Assembly (NCBI GenBank): GCA_018266255.1
Contig: JAFEAT010000011.1
Span: 289,003 to 353,002, forward strand
Direction of reading: 5' to 3'
From: Cyanobacteria bacterium SZAS-4
GTDB lineage: Bacteria; Cyanobacteriota; Vampirovibrionia; Obscuribacterales; Obscuribacteraceae
DNA length: 64,000 nucleotides
The first letter of the stretch is position 1. The number at the start of each line of letters is the position of its first letter. The position numbers and the translations under genes are program-made. Below the pieces are notes generated by a model that ran no database searches, was not told the origin of the DNA, and worked only from the letters and a program-made list of their open reading frames with translations. Below, in pieces: positions 33,935 through 41,721 of the stretch.

Positions 33935-34426
33935 ATGTCTTGCGTCCTAACCCTTGCAATGGACCCTGAGGCACAACAGCGCTTCGAAGATGCTCGCCAG
34001 AAATGGTTTCCTAAAGAGCGCAACTTTATTCCGGCGCACCTGACTCTTTTCCACGTATTGCCAGAGTCAGAAGAGACGATGCATGTTTTGTCTGTTGTAT
34101 CGAATGCGGTGGCGCAATTTCCTATGCGAATTGCAGAGATTCGTTCGTTAGGTCGAGGTGTGGCATACTTTCTGGAGTCGAAGCAGCTAACGGAACTGCA
34201 CAGATACTTAAGTGCAAACTTTCAAGACTTTCTAACGGCTCAAGATAAACAGAAATTTCATCCGCACGTTGTTGTACAGAACAAGGTGGCACCTGAAGTT
34301 GCGAAGGCAACATTGGAGGTGCTTCGGAGTGACTTTGCGCCATCGTTTTGCACCGCCGTAGGCTTGGATCTCTGGCGTTATGTTGATGGGCACTGGTTGC
34401 CCCTGAAACGATTCGTATTTGGCTAG
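33935..34426 (+). CDS. 2H phosphoesterase (2'-5' RNA ligase/LigT-like)
   Basis: 164 residues from the ATG at 33935, with AAAGGTG about eight bases before it; the frame is open to 33875. Two catalytic motifs: HLTLF at 35-39, a proper HxT, and HPHVVVQNK, where the second motif (His111) reads HVV instead of HxT/S. Spacing and length fit the LigT/CPDase family that hydrolyses 2',3'-cyclic phosphodiesters or ligates 2'-5' RNA. The changed second motif may reduce activity. No RNA-repair partner is adjacent. Confidence 0.8.
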   Translation: MSCVLTLAMDPEAQQRFEDARQKWFPKERNFIPAHLTLFHVLPESEETMHVLSVVSNAVAQFPMRIAEIRSLGRGVAYFLESKQLTELHRYLSANFQDFLTAQDKQKFHPHVVVQNKVAPEVAKATLEVLRSDFAPSFCTAVGLDLWRYVDGHWLPLKRFVFG

Positions 34427-34688
34427 ATTTCTGTCAGAAAACTTGTTCACCCACAACTTTCCAACAGCTGAATGCTTTGTCATCCTTAGCTTGCTAGGTG
34501 TTTGGTCTGCGCTCTGAATATACAAGCTCAGCAGTTGGCGACCTGAAATTGTGATCTGTGCGACTTAATTCGGGGTTGGATACTTTCCAGACTGGGCATG
34601 TAGCAGCAGTTTTCCATGACGTGGATTTGTTGAAATAAGGCGCCCCTGTTCGAGAGTTACTGGGTTTCACGACAGAAGGAAGTTAATA

Positions 34689-37247
34689 GTGAAAGCTAAG
34701 GCTATTGCAGGTGTTCTCGTGCTGTGCATGCAAGCAACTAGCTTGCTTGGCTGCTCTGCGGAGACCGATGAAAGCACGCAAAACAAACAAGAACCGAAGC
34801 CCGCCGCTGCAAGTTTACCGGCAAATCTGAAGCCATCAAAATATCAAACTGAGCAGGAATGGATTGTTGATTCCATAGGGCGTGACATTGCCGAGATGCT
34901 TGTATTTGCTAAGTATCATGACGACTCCACCGTGCCGCAAACTCCTGATTCGTTGAATTTCAAAACAACCACCGTGGACCCGAAGCTCAATAAGTACAAG
35001 TTTCAGGTCACATTGCCGAAAACAACTGAGCCGGTTGTCTTCGATTTTGTGCTTGATAAATATGCCTGGAGTCCTGCGACATATCAACCGTTCGCTCAAA
35101 AATTGATCGAAGCTATGCGTCTCAAACCTGATCCGACATCTGATGTGCCAGGCGATTTTCTGAAGATCATCTCCGATGCAGATCGAACTACTTTGTACAA
35201 ACAAAACGAGCGTATTGCGTCAGGTTTTTCGAAGGCACCCTTAGACGCAAGCCTTCATCAGCAAGCGGCACTGTTACAAGCGACATTGGATATGCTTGAA
35301 CTCGCTGGAAGTTTTTGCGACACGCGAGCGCCGCTCAACCGTATATGTGCTCATCTTGCGATTGCACAATGTACGTCCACAAATGGTGAGCTCAATCTGG
35401 TTGGTCGAATCGCGGACATCGCGCTTGAAAGTATGTCTTGTCGCGATGGAGTCGCAGTTTCAAAAGATGATGAGCTTGCTAAACCGCAAACTGATCCAAT
35501 AGTGAAGTCGTGGCTTCGCGCTCTGAGAATTCGATCGAGTGGTGATTTCCGAAGTTACGATGAGTCAAATCACACTCCAATTGAAGCTAGTCAATTCGGC
35601 CTGCGATACGCAGACTCGCGGTCCGCGGAAAAAATACTTGAATATATCGATGCGCATAAATGCACTCCTTCTTTACGTTGGATGCGCATGGCGCTAGCCA
35701 GCCGAGGTTCTGTCGGCACTGGTCATGCGGTCGATGCTCGCATGTTTCCGTTAGAGCTCTCAGATCTTGTTGAAGACTATCAGGCATTTAACGGCGACAC
35801 CATCAAATCTCAGACTCAATGCGTTGATGAGTTGAACAAGCACGCCACCCGATGTTTGCAAACAGTTGGTGGAAAACCACGATTGCTTCCTTTGAGTTGG
35901 GGCGATATTGCTTACTATCACGCCCGGCATGTTATCTGGGCTGCGAATCAGGAATACAACTTCAATGAGCATATGTTCTGTTCTCCGGCATCAGCGGCTT
36001 CTTCTTTGAGGCGTGCGGAATCTTTGCTAGATGGTATGAATTTACTGCCTATGCTTTATCTCGGAGTTCCAATTGATGATAAGCACCGAGAGACAACTCA
36101 AAAGTTTCTTGCTGGAATGGAACGACTATTAGTTGAGCATCCTGAAACGGTACCAGCATTGCCGTGGATATCTGCAAAAATGACAGGTGAAGAGGCTCAA
36201 CCTCCAATAAAATTGATGTCTCAGCCCGAGCGGTGGTTTTCACCGCCAATGCCAGTGGGGACCGCGTTCTATTATGGCGATCGATGTTCGCCAAAAACCG
36301 CCGAACTAGACCTTGCAGAATTGACTCGCCCGCATGAGTTGTGCCCCATGAGCGAGCCCGTGTGCGAGGACTACGCCAGGAAAAAATACGGCGAATCTCC
36401 AAACGGTGAACAATTGAAGGAGGCCTACGGGCCAATTGCTGAATACAACTATCGAGTCATGGCCAGGATTGCAGATGCAGATTACAAGAGTCCAGAAAAA
36501 TACGAAAGCGAGATGGAGAAGGTGGCAAAACTCGATCCAGGAAAATATTTCAATTTGGCTCACTACTGTGTGAATCATAACGAACGTGATAAGGCCGCAC
36601 GGTTTTATCAATTAGGTATGGACAATGCAGACAGCGCTGTGCTCGCCAGCAATGTCTCGTTTTGGCTTGTAAACTATTACTTCGACCACAATGAAAAGCA
36701 GAAGGCGATGCAGCTTGCGGAGAATTCCGCTGCAACTTATTCGGAACGCGGATTACATTGCCTCGCAAGATTGTACGAGCGAATGGGAGAGTGGAAGAAA
36801 GCGGAAGAACTGTATGATTCTTCGAAGCGACGCTATGAAAATGATGAAGCTCTGACTGGGTTCTACCTCCGGAATAAAGATAAAGATCCGCAGTATGCCG
36901 CGCAGGCAGAGCCGCTAATAAAATCTACATTCCCCGATGGCATTCATAAGGTTGAACTTTCGCAGTGCAAGGCACCGCCTGTGGTGGGTAATAAAATCAT
37001 TAAGTGCGAATATTATCCAGAATCGATAGGATTCGCTAAAGACAATATCATCGTAGCGCTCAATGGCTATAGGATTGATAACAATCCGCAGTATCAAATA
37101 ATTCGGCAGATGGCGCTTACTCCAGCACTTAAATTCATTGTCTGGGATGGAAAGCAGTACAAGGAGATCGCCGCGGAGTCTGTGAATGATGAGAATCGTA
37201 TCGGCATTTCTTTTGATGAGAATTTTCCGGTTCCGAAGACGAAGTAA
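34689..37247 (+). CDS. Large lipoprotein with TPR-like helices and C-terminal PDZ-like domain
   Basis: 852 residues, GTG start. Lipobox SLLGC at ~18-22 predicts a lipid-anchored envelope protein. The body is mostly helical; residues ~600-760 contain TPR-like repeats (FNLAHYCVNHNERDKAARFY, LARLYERMGEWKKAEELYDS). The final ~80 residues (IIKCEYYPESIGFAKDNIIV, then ALNGYRIDNNPQYQIIRQMA) resemble a PDZ domain carboxylate loop and helix. No protease domain was seen, so an adaptor or substrate-binding role is plausible. Followed 36 bases later by a small unknown gene on the same strand. Confidence 0.7.
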   Translation: MKAKAIAGVLVLCMQATSLLGCSAETDESTQNKQEPKPAAASLPANLKPSKYQTEQEWIVDSIGRDIAEMLVFAKYHDDSTVPQTPDSLNFKTTTVDPKLNKYKFQVTLPKTTEPVVFDFVLDKYAWSPATYQPFAQKLIEAMRLKPDPTSDVPGDFLKIISDADRTTLYKQNERIASGFSKAPLDASLHQQAALLQATLDMLELAGSFCDTRAPLNRICAHLAIAQCTSTNGELNLVGRIADIALESMSCRDGVAVSKDDELAKPQTDPIVKSWLRALRIRSSGDFRSYDESNHTPIEASQFGLRYADSRSAEKILEYIDAHKCTPSLRWMRMALASRGSVGTGHAVDARMFPLELSDLVEDYQAFNGDTIKSQTQCVDELNKHATRCLQTVGGKPRLLPLSWGDIAYYHARHVIWAANQEYNFNEHMFCSPASAASSLRRAESLLDGMNLLPMLYLGVPIDDKHRETTQKFLAGMERLLVEHPETVPALPWISAKMTGEEAQPPIKLMSQPERWFSPPMPVGTAFYYGDRCSPKTAELDLAELTRPHELCPMSEPVCEDYARKKYGESPNGEQLKEAYGPIAEYNYRVMARIADADYKSPEKYESEMEKVAKLDPGKYFNLAHYCVNHNERDKAARFYQLGMDNADSAVLASNVSFWLVNYYFDHNEKQKAMQLAENSAATYSERGLHCLARLYERMGEWKKAEELYDSSKRRYENDEALTGFYLRNKDKDPQYAAQAEPLIKSTFPDGIHKVELSQCKAPPVVGNKIIKCEYYPESIGFAKDNIIVALNGYRIDNNPQYQIIRQMALTPALKFIVWDGKQYKEIAAESVNDENRIGISFDENFPVPKTK

Positions 37248-37283
37248 CCTGTTGCGAACTGAAGTTGCGAAAAGGAAGTGATT

Positions 37284-37892
37284 GTGCCTGAGCGCTTGAA
37301 AGTTTCGGAAGGTGAAGCCCGGATGATCCCAGCCGGGTACATGTACAAACAGATTCGTGCTCGTCCTGACTACATAAAAGCTCCGCATGTGATTGACATT
37401 TATTCGGCAGGTGAGTGTGGGTCTGATGTTACATCGCCAAATTTTTGCGATTACACAAAACATTTCCGACATAATGGATTTGGATTTTTCAACAATCCTG
37501 AAATAATGCGTGAAGTAGCCAATCTAGTAAACATAGATTTGACGCCGATGTCGTTGTTCTACTACGAGATCTATGAGCTGGAGTGCGACTTTGTCAGCGC
37601 AGATAGATTGGATGTTCATTGGATACCTGCTCGATGCGATGTTGAGTTTACAGTCGATGTTTCGCCTCCGCAGAGCAAAACACTTGTTGGATATGATGCG
37701 CTGTTAGCAGCAAATGTAAGCGCGCCCGATTGTTCATTGCTGTCGTGCAGTAATCTTGCCGAGAATTTCGAGGTGAATGTTCATTGTTTGTTCGACACTT
37801 TTGATATGGCTAAAGCCGCGATATCTACTGGCGTATTTCATGAGAAGGAGCAATATCCGCAAAGGTTGGTTGCCGTTTTCACCGCCGGATGA
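37284..37892 (+). CDS. Hypothetical protein
   Basis: 202 residues starting at a GTG with AAGGA seven bases upstream (GTG 37278 also open). Sequence is acidic and aromatic-rich with GFGFFNNPEIMREVANLVNI and MSLFYYEIYELECDF, and several cysteines. It has the feel of an immunity-type (SUFU/Imm) protein but no motif settles this. It follows the large lipoprotein closely and is probably co-transcribed. Family unknown. Confidence 0.55.
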   Translation: MPERLKVSEGEARMIPAGYMYKQIRARPDYIKAPHVIDIYSAGECGSDVTSPNFCDYTKHFRHNGFGFFNNPEIMREVANLVNIDLTPMSLFYYEIYELECDFVSADRLDVHWIPARCDVEFTVDVSPPQSKTLVGYDALLAANVSAPDCSLLSCSNLAENFEVNVHCLFDTFDMAKAAISTGVFHEKEQYPQRLVAVFTAG

Positions 37893-37982
37893 TTTGGGAT
37901 AATTGATTTAGTGCCATGGCGTACATCGGAGGCCGCGCGGAGAGCAATTCCTTTCTCGATTTTATTGTCTTTTTCAGCGTCA

Positions 37983-38006
37983 TACTTCCCCCTGCCGTAG
38001 GGGGTA
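37983..38006. promoter_or_regulatory. G-tract inverted repeat, CsoR-operator-like (tentative)
   Basis: CCCCCT (37988-37993) and AGGGGG (37999-38004) flank GCCGT, and on the minus strand the site reads TACCCCCTACGGCAGGGGG. G-tract dyads with TA edges are typical operators of CsoR/RcnR metal sensors. No metal-transport gene or CsoR gene lies next to it, and no U-tract follows, so it is neither a clear operator nor a terminator. It could be a leftover. Confidence 0.25.
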
Positions 38007-38099
38007 GGATTTCAGTGATGCAATACTTCGTCAATAGTTAGGAAATGAGCAAGGCAATGCGACATGCAAGCACGCGCAAATGAATCCGTCCAAATTTGA

Positions 38100-39869
38100 T
38101 CACGGCAGATCCAAATTTTCAACAGATAACTCTAACGCCGAAACCAATTCCCACGATGAAGATTTCTTGAACCATTCGTACAAATTTTTGCCTTCAGGGA
38201 TCAATCGCATTGCGCCAACCACATGCTTGCTCAACGAAATAATAGTTGCCTCTAGAGCTTGCGGTAGACTCTGGTCACGCCAAATTCGCTCAGAATTTAG
38301 CCGCTTCTTGGATTGTCTAAAACTCTGTTCAAGCAACGCAAGAGAGTAATTTGCGATGTGATTTTCATAGCCTCCATACTTCTCAGCTTTAACAAGTGCA
38401 ATTGTCCGTTTGGCTAACAGCACTAGTACCACGGAATTTTTAAAGAAGGCGTCGTCAACCTCTGGATGAAGCTCCGCTAACTTCTTAGTGAATGAAGCAA
38501 AGCACTTTTGCGCACCCAGACCAGCAATATGTGGTGACCCGTTCCATGCCATGTAGAAACGAGCAAATTCGGTCTTGTCAAATTTTTGATTACGCGGATA
38601 CTCCTTCTCAAACGCTTTTCCTTTGAGTGTTTTCTCCTCAGCGTAACTTCCACGAACCCGCTCGTAGTACCACTTTGTCTGACGTCCAGCGGAAACAGTC
38701 CAATGCTTTGTCGAGGCCTTGTGCATTGCCACGTGAAACGCATCGTTCGCAAAGAAATCTGCATCACTAACTTTGTTCTGCGAATTCGAGTACATCGAAA
38801 TTTTCGGAACAATTTCGTCAACCAGTTCGGGTTTAACGACGGTGATTTTTGCTTGCACGTGAATTCGCTTCACGTTCTCCTCACTCCGTCTGTAAGCTGA
38901 ATAGATTGACGCCATCGTTTGTCCGCCATTGACTATCTGAAAATTTTTGACGCGCCGAATTTTCCATTCACCTCCGTTTTCCTTCGATGGTGGTTCATAT
39001 TCAATGTCATCTGCGGTTATCGAAATTCCATTGTTGTATGCAAAGAAACGGTCCGGCCGTTCAATGATGGTTTTGCGAATTCCTTTATTCACCCGTCCCG
39101 TTGTTTGCAAAAACGCACGAACATTTCTTTCGAGTAGTCTCGCGTTGTGTTTTTTGTAAAGGCGATACAAAACCTCGCCGGGAAAAACAGACAAACAAGC
39201 TTTGTAATCTGATGTTGGATCGTCGTCGAAAAGTGGGATGCACGGAATAGGTGAACCGAAGTCGTGAAGAAAATCGACTACAATATCGTCGCGCTCCTGA
39301 TTCGTGGCGGTAATTCGATACAGTCTTCGCAAATCCCAGATATGAAACTCGAATTCAGTTCCATTTTCTATTTCATCCTCAATTGCCTTTTCAGGAGCCA
39401 ATAAGTTCGTGATCAGGAATAATCGAACCCGATTAAATCGAGGCAACGCAGATTTTATGAGCTTTACATCATCCGCCGCTGGTGAGGCGGTTGCCGTAAG
39501 CTGCTCGCTCAAATTTTCTGAGGTCTGCAGAAAGAATGCTCGCAGCTGCCGAAACTGACTATTAATCTGTTCTCTCGAGATAGAACTGGGCGGAAGATCA
39601 GGACGATAAAAAGTGGCGAAGAGGTCTAAATAATCCTCTTCCGGATTTAGTCCGTAGCCATCAACTCTGAATCTCGCACGCTTTAGATAAAACGGGACTA
39701 TTTCGCTAACAATTCCAGCATCACCAAGTCGCTCGAACATTAACTTGCTGAATTCTGCTTCAGCCTGCATTTCCGGTTGCACGAGCATTTCATCGGACTC
39801 TTCGCATTTCTGCTCAACGTCAGCGATAAGTTCTTCTGAAAATAGCGTCAAGCTTTCATCGGTTGCCAA
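38100..39869 (-). CDS. AIPR family protein (abortive infection / phage resistance)
   Basis: 589 residues. TTG start supported by CAGGAG six bases upstream. The C-terminal two thirds carry the AIPR (PF10592) landmarks: LLERNVRAFLQTTGRVNKGI, RFFAYNNGISITADDIEYEP, NFQIVNGGQTMASIYSAYRR, KISMYSNSQNKVSDADFF and SAGRQTKWYYERVRGSY. The N-terminal ~240 residues form a separate domain likely involved in sensing or assembly. AIPR proteins often sit beside restriction-type systems; their exact activity is not settled. It diverges from the NERD helicase with a 123-base gap and may share regulation with the DISARM genes. Confidence 0.9.
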   Translation of the reverse strand: MATDESLTLFSEELIADVEQKCEESDEMLVQPEMQAEAEFSKLMFERLGDAGIVSEIVPFYLKRARFRVDGYGLNPEEDYLDLFATFYRPDLPPSSISREQINSQFRQLRAFFLQTSENLSEQLTATASPAADDVKLIKSALPRFNRVRLFLITNLLAPEKAIEDEIENGTEFEFHIWDLRRLYRITATNQERDDIVVDFLHDFGSPIPCIPLFDDDPTSDYKACLSVFPGEVLYRLYKKHNARLLERNVRAFLQTTGRVNKGIRKTIIERPDRFFAYNNGISITADDIEYEPPSKENGGEWKIRRVKNFQIVNGGQTMASIYSAYRRSEENVKRIHVQAKITVVKPELVDEIVPKISMYSNSQNKVSDADFFANDAFHVAMHKASTKHWTVSAGRQTKWYYERVRGSYAEEKTLKGKAFEKEYPRNQKFDKTEFARFYMAWNGSPHIAGLGAQKCFASFTKKLAELHPEVDDAFFKNSVVLVLLAKRTIALVKAEKYGGYENHIANYSLALLEQSFRQSKKRLNSERIWRDQSLPQALEATIISLSKHVVGAMRLIPEGKNLYEWFKKSSSWELVSALELSVENLDLP

Positions 39870-39992
39870 GGGGTGCTCCTGATTATATTGGGTCTTATTT
39901 TGTACGGATGTTTAGTATTGCACTCAATCGCAAAATAACGGGAAGATATTAGTGGAGACATTTGGTACGCGATACCTAGTTGAGGGTCATAG

Positions 39993-41714
39993 ATGGCCAA
40001 AATGTTGCCACCATTCGTCTTTGAACAGACGTCCAGTCGCGCAGAACGAAAAGTGTTCAAAATGTTCTGCGAAGATACGGCAACGAAGTCTTGGACCGTT
40101 CTTCATTCTCTTGCGTTATCTGAAGATAAGTCAATTCGTCCTTACGGAGAGATTGATTTTGTAGTTTTAGTCCCCGGGTTTGGAATTGTTTGCCTCGAGG
40201 TTAAAGGGGGAGGCATTAAAACTATCGATGGAGTTTGGTTCACGACAGGAGCTGATGGCGTTGAGAAAGCTCTTAAACGCAGTCCATTTACGCAAGCGAG
40301 GGAATCAATGTTTATGCTCCGCAAGCACTTGGGAGACAAGGGTGGTCAGAAGTCAGGTCTGATGCACTATCAAACTTGCTACATCGTTATTTTTCCGGAT
40401 TGCCTATGCCCAAGCCTTAGCCCAGAGTTCACTAGATCAGAGGTTATTGACAGCACGGATCTTCGTAGTGGCATTGGCGCAGCGGTCACAAGATGTATTA
40501 CACAGAGAAAACTCATCGGAACTACATTTGCACACGCCGATTTGAAATTAGCGAGGGAATCGTTACGTCCAGATTTTGACCGCGCCGTATTGTTCACAAA
40601 CGTTCTAAAAGATTCAGAAGAGCGAATCGCTGCATTTACCGAGGAGCAACTTCAAAGATTGGAAGAACTCGAAGAGAATAACCGTTGTCTCTTCGATGGA
40701 CCAGCGGGAACGGGAAAGACAGCACTGGCAATTCACTATGCTAAACGTTTAGCTTCTGAGGGTAAGGCAACACTTCTTATCTGCTTCAATCGTTTACTTG
40801 GGAAGTGGATAACTGCACAGACTAAGGATATAGAGCTTTTAAAAGCTGGATCTTTTTGGTCGATCATGTCCCAGCTTGTTCAGAAATCAGAGTTCCAAGT
40901 CGAGTTTTCCCAACGAGATTCAGGAATCGAAGACCACAAAAAATTTGAATTGCTGGGCGAATATGCACGATTGGCGCTCCTAGAATTTGGGTTAACCTTT
41001 GATGCCATTGTGATAGACGAGGCGCAGGACCTTGCACGAGAACCATTCCTATCTTTGGTCAACGATTTGCTTATTGGCGGGCTTCAAAATGGACATTGGG
41101 CAATGTTCGGCGACTTTTCGCAGCAAGTCTTATTTGGCACTGCTGGTGGTGTGGACTTTGTGAGAGAGAGGTGTAATAGCTTTACCTACTCGAAACTCCG
41201 GCGAAATTGTCGAAACACGAAACAAATTGCCTCTGCTGCATTGAATCTAACTGAGCTGCCATCAAATCTTTATCGGGGCAATTTCAGTGAAGGACCGGAG
41301 ACGCTATTTCAGTTCTATAGGAGCACCCATGAGCAACAGACTCTCATCAATAGTTGCGTAGAGAAGTTACTAAAAAGCGGCATTCTCGTTAGCGATATCA
41401 TAGTTCTTAGTGCAAATAAGTTTTCGAATAGCGGTTTAGCAACAGAAACAACAATAGCCGGCTACCCCATCGTGGACATTACTCAATCCGAAGACCCCCT
41501 GCGCTCAGGTCAATTTATCCGATTCTCCACAGTCGCTGCTTATAAAGGACTTGAAAGCTCAATTGCCATCGTTATCGACGTCCAACAATTAGTTAGTGAA
41601 AACTCGGATCCATTGCTTTATGTAGCCTTAACTAGACCGCGAAACTTTCTGCTAGTAATTTGCCACGAAAAAATTCGGGAGCTTGTCCTTAAGAGAGCGG
41701 AGCGTGAGCATTGA
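39993..41714 (+). CDS. NERD nuclease-related domain + UvrD-like SF1 helicase
   Basis: 573 residues; GAGG eight bases before the ATG. N-terminal NERD domain (~12-130): PYGEIDFVVLVPGFGIVCLEVKGG supplies the E..D...ExK pattern (Glu53, Asp55, Glu69, Lys71) of this nuclease-like fold. The helicase core has GPAGTGKT (236-243), VIDEAQD (340-346), LRRNCRNTKQIA (motif IV-like) and YVALTRPRN (motif VI). It is the first gene of the plus-strand defence operon. Seven bases separate its stop from the best start of the DrmE-like gene. It might supply a second helicase to the DISARM complex. Confidence 0.9.
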   Translation: MAKMLPPFVFEQTSSRAERKVFKMFCEDTATKSWTVLHSLALSEDKSIRPYGEIDFVVLVPGFGIVCLEVKGGGIKTIDGVWFTTGADGVEKALKRSPFTQARESMFMLRKHLGDKGGQKSGLMHYQTCYIVIFPDCLCPSLSPEFTRSEVIDSTDLRSGIGAAVTRCITQRKLIGTTFAHADLKLARESLRPDFDRAVLFTNVLKDSEERIAAFTEEQLQRLEELEENNRCLFDGPAGTGKTALAIHYAKRLASEGKATLLICFNRLLGKWITAQTKDIELLKAGSFWSIMSQLVQKSEFQVEFSQRDSGIEDHKKFELLGEYARLALLEFGLTFDAIVIDEAQDLAREPFLSLVNDLLIGGLQNGHWAMFGDFSQQVLFGTAGGVDFVRERCNSFTYSKLRRNCRNTKQIASAALNLTELPSNLYRGNFSEGPETLFQFYRSTHEQQTLINSCVEKLLKSGILVSDIIVLSANKFSNSGLATETTIAGYPIVDITQSEDPLRSGQFIRFSTVAAYKGLESSIAIVIDVQQLVSENSDPLLYVALTRPRNFLLVICHEKIRELVLKRAEREH

Positions 41715-41721
41715 GGGCGAA

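Noticed and set aside
37985..38006. The CCCCCT/AGGGGG dyad as a terminator for the gene ending at 37892
   Set aside because: Only a 6-bp stem, nearly 100 bases after the stop, with no U-tract on either strand.
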